Part shown: in pieces, positions 20,271-29,805 of the stretch | Position numbering within the stretch: the first letter of the stretch is position 1 | Layout of the letters: every line of letters begins with the position of its first letter | Assembly (NCBI GenBank): GCA_015143295.1 | Contig: CM026557.1 | Span: 25,515,760-25,579,759, forward strand | Reading direction: 5' to 3' | Length of the DNA stretch: 64,000 bases | Source: Tetracentron sinense | Lineage: Eukaryota; Streptophyta; Magnoliopsida; Trochodendrales; Trochodendraceae | Program-made: the position numbers and the translations under genes | Notes under the pieces: model-generated | The model's input: the letters and a program-made list of their open reading frames with translations, nothing else | What the model was told of the DNA's origin: nothing | Databases searched by the model: none

Positions 20271-21237
20271 ATCATGAGTTGTACTGAATATTAATTTTAA
20301 TGTGATGTTTTGTATTATTTCCCTTTATTTCATAGTCAAGACAGTGGAGGCCATTGGTAATGCTATTCATAGTTCTCTCTATCTCTCTCATTCTCATGGT
20401 CATGACTCATGTAGAATAAAAAAAATATAGATAGCAAATTTGGCATAGAAGTCTTGCTTGATTACATTAAACTTGTAATCATCTAAACAACAATTAATTG
20501 ACCTAGAGGTCCTGCTTTTTTACATCAAAAATAAAAATATTAAAAACTTGAATAGGGGTCCACCACATTTAAATAAAATTACATCAACTTTTTCTTTTAC
20601 ATAATTACATTCACTTCATAGTCAAATAAAATACAGTCCTCTTCTCTTTTTCTTGATGTAGGGTCTCGGATAATTTAATCATCTCCTCATCTTCCCATAT
20701 TGATTCAGTCCTGTAAAAACATTGAGTTCATCAATTACAAATAAAAATAGGTTAGAAACTAAATTGAACTTCAATTATTTATCAACTTTAATGTGCATTC
20801 ACAAGTTTTTCAGATTTCTAAAACAATTAACATGAATAATCATTTAATATAAAAAGATAATAAAATGACCTTACATATTCCTTTCACTTAATAAAGAAAT
20901 TATAATGTAGTTAAAAAAATTGACAATATATAGAAATATCAAGAAGAAATTACAGCACAAACAAGTAGACAGCGCATGTCACTTCATATGATTCTCACAT
21001 TTCATACTCTACATGCTTGCATCCAGTAATATAATGAATTCTAGATGTGTATTTATGCTTAAATATTGAATATCTAAAGTTTCATCTTAAAATTCCAATG
21101 TTTCCTCAAAGTTTCCTAGACTTCTTTAATTTTTACAGAACTTCCTTACACTTCCTTAAACTTCCTTAAACTTCCACGAATTGAGTCAACTTCCTTAACG
21201 ACCGAAGTTTATACCGAATCTGAAGTTTAATACCTTG
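20271..21237 (+). other. hAT 3' untranslated and subterminal region
   Basis: Non-coding. The part from about 20,660 is clearly similar to 51,610-52,150 (shared phrases TAGAAACTAAATTGAA, TCTAAAACAATTAACATG, GATTCTCACATTT), which ties the two elements together. The last 120 bases carry ACTTCC repeats and the inverted terminus. Confidence 0.8.
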
Positions 21238-21360
21238 GGCATATCGCAAGATATGTCATACCTGGCTCACAAGGAAAACAAGCAAGTTGATAAAGCCGGA
21301 CATTAGGCCGGTCAAGGGTAGGGCATATCACAAGATATGTCATACCTGGCTCACAAGAAA
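21238..21360 (+). repeat. LTR-internal tandem repeat, right part
   Basis: Continuation of the roughly 85-bp unit from 14,560-14,689 after the hAT. It begins with the second target copy GGCATATC and shows ATAAAGCCGGACATTAGGCC and GATATGTCATACCTGGCTC. Confidence 0.85.
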
Positions 21361-21867
21361 ACAAGACAAGAAGGTTGGTGTACCTTTCTATATATATATA
21401 TATATGTATTTCGATGAAGAGAATTTACATTCCCAGCTCACAAGTCGCTTCAAGGGCACTAACCTATGGCTCACAAGTATACAAGCAAGTCAAGTCAAGA
21501 ACATGACAAGAATAAGCAAGACAAGTGATTCCAAACGAGAACAAGCAAGACATGTGTGATTCCCATTATACAAGAACAAGACAAGAACAAGTTTTAAAAC
21601 ATGACAAGCAAGTTTTGGAAACACAAAAGACTATTTTCAAAAACAAGACATGACTTTTAAAGCATGAGTTTTATCGGGTTTTAGCATTCACTAATGCATG
21701 TCAAGACTATTACATTGCTTTACTGTTCATGCTATGAATGTCTTGTGTTGCAATTATCATTTTAATTATGTGATGAACCATATCTTGTTGTTTCTATTGT
21801 GTACGTTATTACTATTGTTAGCTAGTAGCTTGTACTCGCTGAGTATTCCATACTTAACCGTACTTTT

Positions 21868-22005
21868 ATGTCGGTAGGTACCGAGGAAGCCCTCAACCCT
21901 GAGCCTTGGGTTGAGGAAGAGTATGTAGAGGAGAGAGAGCCTCCTATCCCGATGCAGTCGCAGGAGGATGGAGATCAGGTGTGGCCATATTTAGATTACT
22001 GTTGA
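21868..22005 (+). CDS. short acidic reading frame in LTR, 45 codons
   Basis: It reads MSVGTEEALNPEPWVEEEY, then VEEREPPIPMQSQED and ends VWPYLDYC, directly after an acceptor-like TCGGTAG. Similar frames occur at the same distance (about 260-290 bases) from the 3' end of other LTRs here: minus strand 58,047-58,190, 49,785-49,910, and 22,941-23,040. Function is unknown. It may be the start of a leader peptide or a conserved RNA element that only looks coding. Conservation across families is seen; translation is not shown. Confidence 0.4.
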   Translation: MSVGTEEALNPEPWVEEEYVEEREPPIPMQSQEDGDQVWPYLDYC

Positions 22006-22287
22006 GCATAGTGGGCTCAATAGTTCTTTTTGTATTTTGATAGGTGGGCATGTCCACCTTTGACTTGATATGTTATGTGTATAAACTTGGAATACGGGTT
22101 TGAGTTATAGAAGAAAAGAAAAAGTTGGTTCACGCTTCCGCACTCATGTTTTAGCTTCCGCACTCTGATTATTGTTGTTATTATATCATGTTAACCTTGT
22201 TCATTATAGGATGGTTTGACAGGTGCGAATAGTCACCTCTAAAGTATCTCTTAACTCATAGGGGGTATTTTGGGGCATGACATTTGT

Positions 22288-22657
22288 TTTCACCGGAGTT
22301 GTGCCACCAAAACTTTGCAATCGCTGAGTTCACCTCCTTAAGCCACTTCTCAGGGAGAAGAAAACAAGTCATCGTGTATACCGGTATGGCCTGGATTACC
22401 GCTCGAATTAAAACTCCTCTCCCTGCTTGAGTAAGGGGAGATCTCTTCCATCCTTGTATACGTTGGAAAATACGTTGCCTGAGATTCTCAAACACCCGCA
22501 TCTTGGAGGTACCAAATTCGGAAGGAAGGCCCAGATAGCCCCCAGTGGAGACAAACTTTTGATGTGAAGAATCTTTGCGATAATTTTCCAAAACTCCATG
22601 GTGTATTGGCACTAAAAGAAAATCCTAATTTATTGAAATTGACATGTTGTCCAGAAG
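22288..22657 (-). mobile_element. LINE, middle segment (reverse transcriptase C-terminal part)
   Basis: The minus strand reads GQHVNFNKLGFSFSANTPW, then across a frame change TGGYLGLPSEFGTSKMRVFE, QRIQGWKRSPLTQAGRGVLI, KFWWHNSGEN. This is the plant LINE RT region following the catalytic box. It continues exactly from the 5' part (ending ILSLFGKA at 31,955) and into the 3' part (starting at 13,153), with only the inserted elements between. Confidence 0.9.
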
Positions 22658-24803
22658 TGTAACGACCCCAAATCCTACTAAGGCTAAAATAGGACTTTAG
22701 AATCGTTACGTTACTTAAACCTGCTTAAAACCATGCATACAAGGCTACTACACGAGTCTTCAAAAATGAGGATAGTAAAATTTCGATATATATAAACCCA
22801 ATCCAACCTGCACAAGTCTAAGGTCTATATATACAACTGACAATGAACCAATAAGAGTCTGATACACAACCATAAAAGTCTACTGAGCAACATCCTCTAA
22901 AAGTCAATTACAAAACTCTCTCAAAGAAAGGAAATGTAAACTAAGAGGTGTAGCCGCCCAAGTCTCCGGCTCCCTCCTCAGAAGGCTCACCTTCACCTCC
23001 TTCCTCAATGTATGTTTCCTCAACCCACGGCTCCACCGTGTACTCCTGCTCTAAACCTGCCAAGACAAAAGTCCGGCTGAGTACAAAGGTACTCAGTGTA
23101 TATAAAATCCAATCAACAATAATAATATACCTGCACTTAGTCAGAAACATATCCAATAGCATAATAACATAATCAGAGTGCGGAAGAACTTGTGCGCATA
23201 TACATCATATCATCACCTTGACTCGTGTACTTGTGAGAATCTTAGACTTGGAAGACAATACACTTATGAGTTGCTTATGCTTATGAGACCACGTGCTTGT
23301 GAGATGCTTACACTTATGCTTATGCACTTATTCAGATCATACCAGGATGAGACATGCCGTTCTTGGCGGATACGGACCATGCCTTATGCACTTATTCAGA
23401 CCACACTGTAATGAGACATGCCGTTCTTGGCGGATACGGACCATGCCATGCTTATGCTTATTCAGAATGTCATACGTATGCCATGTTCATGCTTGTAGTC
23501 CATATGTGTGACTTGTGAGACTCTTATCTTAACATACACGTGCATATGTGCTTAAGTGTCGAAATTAACATTCGAGTTGGTAATTGCTTAGGTTCCGATC
23601 TCCCACCATGGAAACTCTACTATATGTCCCATACCAAATAGTTAGAGAATTCCCGGTTTGAGAGATGTTCCTCTAAGTTCTTACCTTCCCGACTATCAAT
23701 TTCCATGCAAATAATTAGACATACTTAACAAACCATTCACATATACATATCTTATCATAATTCATATCGCAATTCATAATCAATTTACCACCATTTCATA
23801 AGAGTATAATGGCATTTATCCATTCAAGCCTTTTCACAAACACCTTGTGTACGTATAATATGGATCAATTTCTCCTCTATATTTTCAAGCATTCATCAAA
23901 CCATAATTCATCCATACAATCAATATATTCATCCACATCCACAAATTAATCCCATCCTCCATACATTTCTCATCCTCCATACATTCTACCCACATTTCCA
24001 ATCCACATATCCATTCACATTCCCATCCATAATTAACTTATTTCATAGAAAATTAGGGAAAATGCATCAACTATCTATTTCTACAATTCTTAGCACATCA
24101 ACATTCACAAAACCTTAAAATAGAGTTGATTAGGATAGTATATCGACCTTAGGAATCCTTCCATTGGATTCAAAACGATCCCGAGACGATTTGGAGAAGC
24201 TTCCCAAACTTTTCTTGCAATCTCCTATCAATCTCCTCCTTCTCCAAGAAAACCCTCTCTCAAAACCCTAGGGTTTCTCCCCCTTTTTGCCAAATTAGGT
24301 TAGAACTAGGTGGAGTATTTTAATATTTCGAGTAGGACCCCCTATTTATAGCCCCAAGGTCTGAGAACGAAAAGACCAAAAAGCCCATACTAAAAATCAG
24401 CAAAAACACGAAGGACCGAGCGATCGGTGGTAATGACCGAGCGATCGGTTGTCTACCGATCGATCGGTGTTTATGACCGGGCGATCGGTCAAAAACACAC
24501 TCTCTGGAAAATTTCCCCATACAAAATTTTGGACCAGTCGATAGATACCGATCGATCGGTTTTGGACCGATCGATCGCTGGTTCTGACCGAGCGATCGGT
24601 TCCTGCAGGTTTTGACTCCCTTTACTGTTTTGGCCATAACTTTTGACTCGTTCGTCGGATTTTGACGATTCAACTTGCGTTGGATTCGTCTCTCGAAAAT
24701 GAACATTTCTGGCGTTTTAGAATTTCCAATTTCCACTTAATTTATAGACTAAAATACCCTTAATGCAATGCACTAAAAACATGAAAAGATTCGGGTCTCT
24801 ACA
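22658..24803 (-). repeat. 3' LTR of the 22.7-31.9 kb gypsy element
   Basis: On the minus strand it starts TGTAGAGACCC and ends GGGGTCGTTACA. It contains the GGCCATAACTTTTGACTCG block (24,632-24,650 on the plus strand), a palindrome array (24,414-24,600), TATAAATA (24,350-24,343), a 62-bp tandem duplication with GACATGCCGTTCTTGGCGG (about 23,345-23,460), and the acidic frame at 22,941. Confidence 0.95.
24414..24600. repeat. CGATCG palindrome array, 3' LTR
   Basis: Seven units of the form GACCGAGCGATCGGT or ACCGATCGATCGGT, about 65 bases upstream of the TATA box in element orientation. The copy in the 5' LTR is at 31,559-31,746. Confidence 0.92.
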
Positions 24804-24846
24804 TCCTCCCCCCCTTAAAAGAATTTCGTCCTCGAAATTATGTACC

Positions 24847-25116
24847 TTAGGTGAATAAGTGCGGGTAATTTTTGCGGACTTCGGCTTCTCTCTCCCAAGT
24901 AGCCTCTTCTCTAGAGTGATGCTCCCATTGCAAGAGTACAAGAGGAATGACCTTAGAACGCAAAACTTGCTCTTTCCGGTCTAAAATTCGAGCCGGTTGC
25001 TCCACTTGAGTCAAATCTTCCCGAATTTCCAACGGTTCCAAAAGAATGACATGTGAAGGATCCGCTATGTACTTCCTCAACATAGAGATGTGAAAGACAT
25101 TATGCACACCTTCCAT
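24847..25116 (-). CDS. gypsy polyprotein C-terminus with chromodomain-like tail
   Basis: It shows HNVFHISMLRKY, the usual end of integrase, then a tail with VIPLVLLQWEHHSREEATWE and KNYPHLF. This matches the short chromodomain of Tekay-type chromoviruses, thought to steer integration to heterochromatin. Confidence 0.85.
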   Translation of the reverse strand: MEGVHNVFHISMLRKYIADPSHVILLEPLEIREDLTQVEQPARILDRKEQVLRSKVIPLVLLQWEHHSREEATWEREAEVRKNYPHLFT

Positions 25117-25125
25117 GTGAGGTGG

Positions 25126-27813
25126 CTAGGCGACCCGGTAAGCAACTTCCCCGACTCGGGTGATGATCTCAAAAGGACCCACATATCTCGGACTGAGCTT
25201 GCCTCGCTTGCCAAACCTCATCACCCCCTTTGTAGGTGAGATCTTAACAAATACAAAATCTCCGACTTGGAACTCAAGATCTCTCCTCCGAGTATCGGCA
25301 TAGCTCTTCTGTCTACTCTGAGCTGCTTTCAACCTCTCCCTGATCAACTGAACTCTATCCACAGTCTGGCCAACGAGCTCGGGACCCAAAAGCTTCCTCT
25401 CACCAACTTCGTCCCAACACAAAGGTGAACGACAACTCCTCCCATAAAGTGCCTCAAACGGTGCCATCTGAATGCTAGCTTGATAGCTGTTGTTGTAGGC
25501 AAACTCAACCAACGGCAAGTGATCAACCCAACTACCCTGAAAGTCTAACATGCAAGCTCGTAGCATGTCCTCTATGATCTGGTTCACTCTTTCAGTTTGC
25601 CCATCTGTCTGCGGATGAAATGTCGTACTAAAATCCAAATGGGAACCCATGGCTTGCTGAAAACTCTTCCAGAATCTGGATGTAAATCTCGGATCTCGAT
25701 CAGAAACAATGCTAACTGGCACTCCATGCAAACGAACTATCTCCTTGATATAGAGGTTAGCCAATTGATTGGAGTTGAAAGTAGTCCGATATGGAAGAAA
25801 ATGAGCTGATTTAGTCAATCGGTCAACCACAACCCAAATGGCATCAAAGTTCTTGGCCGTCTTTGGCAAACCAACAACAAAATCCATGGAGATATTTTCC
25901 CACTTCCACTCGGGAATAGGAAGAGACTGAAGAAGTCCTGCCGGCCTCCTGTGTTCGGCCTTCACCTGCTGACACACCAAACACTTGGATACAAAGGTAG
26001 CCACATCTTTCTTCATACCTTTCCACCAGAAATACTTCTTAAGGTTCTGGTACATCTTAGTACCTCCCGGATGCACGGTGTACTTAGACTTGTGTGCTTC
26101 ATCCAGAATCTCCCTTCTTAAATCCTCATCATCCGGAACACAAAGTCTACCCTTGAAACAAACTCCACCATCTCTCCAAGAGAAATCCTCAAACCCGCTG
26201 CTCAGTGACTTATTCATGGCAGCGTGCAGTTCTCCATCATTCCACTGCAAGTCTTTAATCCTGTCCAATAAGGTTGGCCTGACCATAATGTTAGCCAACA
26301 AGGCTCCAGAAGCTCCAACACCGAAACCTGCATCAAGGCTAGACGCCTCTTCTAGTAGCTTCCATTCTTGGACCATCAAGTGTGCCAAGAACCCAGTAGG
26401 TCTCCTACTTAGCGCATCTGCCACTACATTCGCTTTCCCCGGGTGGTACTGGATAGAACAATCATAATCCTTGAGGAATTCCACCCAACGACGCTGCCTC
26501 AAATTCAGCTCTTTCTGCGAGAATAAATACTTTAGACTTTTGTGGTCGGTGAAAACTTCAAACTGCGCACCGTACAAGTAGTGTCTCCAGATCTTAAGAG
26601 CAAAAACCAAGGCTGCTAACTCCAAATCATGGGTAGGATAGTTCTTCTCGTGGTCTTTCAACTGCCGAGAAGCATAGGCAATCACCTTTCCGTGTTGCAT
26701 AAGAACACAACCTAACCCAACGAGTGAGGCATCACTATACACCACAAAATCTTCACTACCCGATGGAACAGTCAAGATCGGAGCGGTGGTGAGACGCTTC
26801 TTCAACTCAAGAAAACTCTTCTCACATTTCTCATTCCACTCGAATCTAGCGTTCTTTCGAGTTAGATGAGTAAGCGGAGCTGCCAAACTGGAAAATCCTT
26901 CTACAAATCTTCGATAATATCCAGCTAGGCCCAAGAAACTTCGAACCTCTGTAACACTCTTAGGTTTCCCCCATCCTTCCACTGCTTCTATCTTAGCAGG
27001 GTCAACTGAAATCCCCTCTTCTGACACCACATGGCCTAGAAATGCTACTTTTTCTAGCCAAAACTCGCACTTGCTAAGCTTAGCATATAGCTTATGCTCA
27101 CGGAGTATCTTCAGGGTGATCCGGAGATGCATCTCATGCTCCTTCTGTGTCCTGGAGTACACTAAAATGTCATCCACAAACACGATCACAAAGCGGTCCA
27201 GAGTCGGCTTGAAGATCCTGTTCATGAGATCCATGAATGCTACCGGGGCGTTTGTCAAACCGAACGGCATGACTAAGAATTCAAAATGCCCATATCTGGT
27301 CCTGAAAGCAGACTTAGGCACATCTTCCACCTTTATCTTCAGCTGATGGTAGCCTGACCTTAAGTCGATCTTGGAGAAATACTTAGCTCCTTGCAACTGA
27401 TCAAACAAGTCATCGATCCTAGGTAAAGGATATTTGTTCTTGATGGTGACCTTGTTCAGTTGCCGATAGTCGATGCACATCCTCATCGAACCATCCTTCT
27501 TCTTCACAAACAACACTGGAGCTCCCCAAGGTGATACACTTGGGCGGATAAATCCAAGACCAAGCAATTCGTCAATCTGCTCCTTAAGCTCTTTCAACTC
27601 TGCTGGAGCCATCCTATACGGAGCTTTAGAGATGGGTGCCGTACCCGGAGCCAACTCAATTGCAAACTCTACTTCTCTATCCGGTGGCAAACCCGGTAAG
27701 TCTTTAGGAAAGACATCCATGAATTCCTCTACAACTGGAATACTTGAGAAATCTGGTGCTTCCGAGGTAGTAAGACTCAATGCCGCGAAACGAGCTAAGT
27801 CCTTCTTCTTCAA
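25126..27813 (-). CDS. gypsy Pol: reverse transcriptase, RNase H, integrase
   Basis: An 895-codon open stretch. It starts with the RT approach [20 protein letters not shown], then RT with [20 protein letters not shown] and the catalytic FVDDILVYS. RNase H follows ([29 protein letters not shown]). Integrase follows with its zinc-binding segment ([11 protein letters not shown]) and the catalytic core ([40 protein letters not shown]), then the [17 protein letters not shown]-terminal fold. Together these copy the element RNA and insert the DNA. All key motifs are present. Confidence 0.96.
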   Translation of the reverse strand: MKKKDLARFAALSLTTSEAPDFSSIPVVEEFMDVFPKDLPGLPPDREVEFAIELAPGTAPISKAPYRMAPAELKELKEQIDELLGLGFIRPSVSPWGAPVLFVKKKDGSMRMCIDYRQLNKVTIKNKYPLPRIDDLFDQLQGAKYFSKIDLRSGYHQLKIKVEDVPKSAFRTRYGHFEFLVMPFGLTNAPVAFMDLMNRIFKPTLDRFVIVFVDDILVYSRTQKEHEMHLRITLKILREHKLYAKLSKCEFWLEKVAFLGHVVSEEGISVDPAKIEAVEGWGKPKSVTEVRSFLGLAGYYRRFVEGFSSLAAPLTHLTRKNARFEWNEKCEKSFLELKKRLTTAPILTVPSGSEDFVVYSDASLVGLGCVLMQHGKVIAYASRQLKDHEKNYPTHDLELAALVFALKIWRHYLYGAQFEVFTDHKSLKYLFSQKELNLRQRRWVEFLKDYDCSIQYHPGKANVVADALSRRPTGFLAHLMVQEWKLLEEASSLDAGFGVGASGALLANIMVRPTLLDRIKDLQWNDGELHAAMNKSLSSGFEDFSWRDGGVCFKGRLCVPDDEDLRREILDEAHKSKYTVHPGGTKMYQNLKKYFWWKGMKKDVATFVSKCLVCQQVKAEHRRPAGLLQSLPIPEWKWENISMDFVVGLPKTAKNFDAIWVVVDRLTKSAHFLPYRTTFNSNQLANLYIKEIVRLHGVPVSIVSDRDPRFTSRFWKSFQQAMGSHLDFSTTFHPQTDGQTERVNQIIEDMLRACMLDFQGSWVDHLPLVEFAYNNSYQASIQMAPFEALYGRSCRSPLCWDEVGERKLLGPELVGQTVDRVQLIRERLKAAQSRQKSYADTRRRDLEFQVGDFVFVKISPTKGVMRFGKRGKLSPRYVGPFEIITRVGEVAYRVA

Positions 27814-28184
27814 CCCTTGAAAACGAAAAGAGGGCTCACTAATGGTCTAAAGTTGACCACTTTCCCAAAACAGTCGACATGCCCATGGTATTTGGAAAGC
27901 CAATCCATGCCTAAAATGACGTCAAAGTCTTGGAACTCAAGGACAATCAGATCAGCTGGCATCTCTCTCTGGCCTACTTGAATGTCGCAATTTCGATAGA
28001 CCTTATCAGTGATGACTGAACTACCAACAGGAGTAGTGATAGACAATTCACGATCTAACAGACTTGGCTCCATCGGAAATTCTCGTGCAAAACTAGGTGT
28101 GACGAAGGAGTGAGTGGAACCAGTATCGATCAAAACATGAGCGAGGAAATCATTTATCAACAATGAGCCTGAATTAATACACAA
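27810..28184 (-). CDS. gypsy aspartic protease
   Basis: The active-site motif [11 protein letters not shown] is followed by [13 protein letters not shown], both typical of Tekay-type protease (RVP_2). It processes the polyprotein and lies between gag and reverse transcriptase as usual. Confidence 0.9.
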   Translation of the reverse strand: MCINSGSLLINDFLAHVLIDTGSTHSFVTPSFAREFPMEPSLLDRELSITTPVGSSVITDKVYRNCDIQVGQREMPADLIVLEFQDFDVILGMDWLSKYHGHVDCFGKVVNFRPLVSPLFVFKG

Positions 28185-28274
28185 AGCTAATTTGTCAAAT
28201 CATGAATATATACATGCATCTTACATCATACCACATAACATTTAATATCACACCCATAGCATCAGAACAATATT

Positions 28275-29507
28275 TTAATTGACTAAAGCACAATTAAACG
28301 TACCCTGCACAACGTCGTCGGACGCCTGTGCATCCCGCTCCGAGGTAGCAAACACTCGACCCTGAGCTGGCTGGTGAGGCTGCTGAGGTCTAGGACCCTG
28401 TGGTGGCCTCTGCTGTGTAGACTGCCTACCTGGGGGCCTGACTCCCTGTGGCTGAGTCGACTGAATCCCTTGCTGAATGCGGAGTGGGCAATCTCGGATC
28501 CGGTGTGAGACCTCTCCACAATGGAAACAACCTCCAGTAATTGCCCTACACTCTCCTACTCTGTGCCTCTTTCCGCACTGGCGGCATACATCAAACAGCT
28601 GAATGCCAGTAGTAGGCGGAGCCACCTGAGCTGCTCGTGGGGCTACCTGAGTCGGCCTCTGATAAAGGGTAGGCCTAGCGATCGGCATAGGACCTGCTAT
28701 CCTCGACCTCTTGTCCTGGGGGACAAACCTGCTTGCTTGCATCTTCTCCCTCTTCTTCAACAATTCCTCTGAATTCTTCTCAGCTATCAAAGCACGTTGG
28801 TACACTTCCCTACAAGTCTCGAGCTGAATTATCGAAACTTTCTCCCGAATAAAATCCTTCAAACCTCGCTCAAACCTCTTTGCTTTCATTTTCTCTGTAG
28901 CAATCAAGTGAGGAGCGAACCTAGAGAGCTCTACAAACTTGGCCTCATACTCGGCCACTGACATCCTTCCTTGCTCTAAGGTAGAGAATTCAATCTCTTT
29001 CTGATCTCTCACAAACACCGGGAAGTATCTCTCGTAGAAGATGTCGAGGAACTCTCCCCAAGTCCACTCTTGTCCCGCTCGCACTTCATTCCTCTGCCTA
29101 GATGCGGCCCTCCACCAATGTTCAGCCTCGCCTTCCATGACGAAGGAGGCCCATTTCACCCTCTGCTCATCGGTAGCCTCAAGCACGGTGAAAATCTTCT
29201 CTAGTTGCATGATCCATAACTCGGCAACTGAGGGATCCGTACTACCATAGAAGGCTGGAGGATTCATCCTCCTAAAAGCTTCCACTCCGTTATGACGAGG
29301 TGGGTGAACATCAACCTGCCTCTCCTGTCTAGCTTGACCAGCTGCTAGCAATGCAGTTTGCTGAGCCATAATTTCAGCCTGCCTCTCCATGGCTGCAGCA
29401 ATAGCTTCCATAGCCCGACTCACATTGGCTTGGGAAGCACCATCTGGGGAATCCCCATCTATCACACTGCCTCCTCCATTCCTATGGTTTCTTCCACCCC
29501 TTCTCAT
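28275..29507 (-). CDS. gypsy Gag, 410 codons
   Basis: The N-terminal part is a Gln/Ala-rich helix (EIMAQQTALLAAGQARQERQ), then the retrotransposon gag domain (FYGSTDPSVAELWIMQLEKI, EHWWRAA, FERYFP-type region, LSRFAPHLI). Near residues 310-345 is the zinc knuckle CFHCGEVSHRIRDC. Gag forms the particle and binds RNA. The start ATG at 29,507 lies about 290 bases from the primer-binding site. Confidence 0.95.
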   Translation of the reverse strand: MRRGGRNHRNGGGSVIDGDSPDGASQANVSRAMEAIAAAMERQAEIMAQQTALLAAGQARQERQVDVHPPRHNGVEAFRRMNPPAFYGSTDPSVAELWIMQLEKIFTVLEATDEQRVKWASFVMEGEAEHWWRAASRQRNEVRAGQEWTWGEFLDIFYERYFPVFVRDQKEIEFSTLEQGRMSVAEYEAKFVELSRFAPHLIATEKMKAKRFERGLKDFIREKVSIIQLETCREVYQRALIAEKNSEELLKKREKMQASRFVPQDKRSRIAGPMPIARPTLYQRPTQVAPRAAQVAPPTTGIQLFDVCRQCGKRHRVGECRAITGGCFHCGEVSHRIRDCPLRIQQGIQSTQPQGVRPPGRQSTQQRPPQGPRPQQPHQPAQGRVFATSERDAQASDDVVQGTFNCALVN

Positions 29508-29805
29508 GCTTACAGTCCTGAGAAGAAGAAAACAACTTATTTAGGAATAAACTCACATAAAATTCCTAAATCTACACTTAATCATAACCCAATCCTGAAC
29601 AATTAGAATCCTAAACTTGATGTTGCTTCCCTGAGGTTGACATCTTCCTATACCCTATACTTAACACCTTAGCCTTAAGGGCTCTAATGCCTTATGCTTT
29701 GATTGATATCCTCTGGTATCAGACCCGGAGTGACATAACATGACTCCTACTAAGAGGACAACTTAGCCCAAGGGAACCTAATGCCTAGTGCTCTGATACC
29801 ACCTC

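Larger units (their letters stand above)
14690..21237 (+). mobile_element. hAT transposon (DUF659 type), 6.55 kb, complete ends, inactive transposase
   Basis: An 8-bp target duplication GGCATATC flanks the element exactly. The terminal inverted repeats are CAAGGTATCAAAATTCG (left) and CAAGGTATTAAACTTC (right, reverse complement). The subterminal regions are full of ACTTCG/ACTTCC repeats (14,720-14,850 and 21,120-21,215), a hAT feature used for transposase binding. Inside are a 5' untranslated exon candidate (about 15,300-15,467), a tandem repeat, and a four-exon transposase gene with several inactivating changes. It inserted into the solo LTR after that LTR was in place. A related 1.06-kb non-autonomous copy lies at 51,088-52,150. 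Confidence 0.93.
13159..22282 (+). mobile_element. solo LTR of a Tekay-like gypsy family, hit by a hAT element
   Basis: Without the hAT insertion (14,690-21,237 plus one target copy) it is about 2.58 kb. Its start (ACGAACCCTGAAACTTTTGC) matches the LTR ending at 63,801, and it ends GGGGCATGACA. The flanks 13,154-13,158 (ttttt) and 22,283-22,287 (tttgt) are a slightly decayed 5-bp target duplication, and LINE coding sequence resumes on both sides. From left to right it has the GGCCATAACTTTTGACTCG block (inverted), the palindrome array, TATAAATA (13,699-13,706), a roughly 85-bp tandem repeat that the hAT split, and the short acidic frame at 21,868. No internal coding region is left, so it is a solo LTR. 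Confidence 0.85.

Noticed and set aside
24320-24736. 138-codon minus-strand frame with repeated RSIG/PIDR peptides, also at 31,466-31,882
   Set aside because: It lies wholly in the LTR U3 and its repeats come from the CGATCG palindrome array. The duplicate is only the other LTR.
25985-26467. 160-codon plus-strand frame opposite the gypsy pol gene
   Set aside because: It is the antisense shadow of integrase and RNase H coding sequence; codon constraints of the real gene explain the open frame.
27473-27820. 115-codon plus-strand frame, with a similar one at 55,376-55,729
   Set aside because: Both are antisense to the same conserved RT start region in two gypsy elements, so the similarity is inherited from pol.
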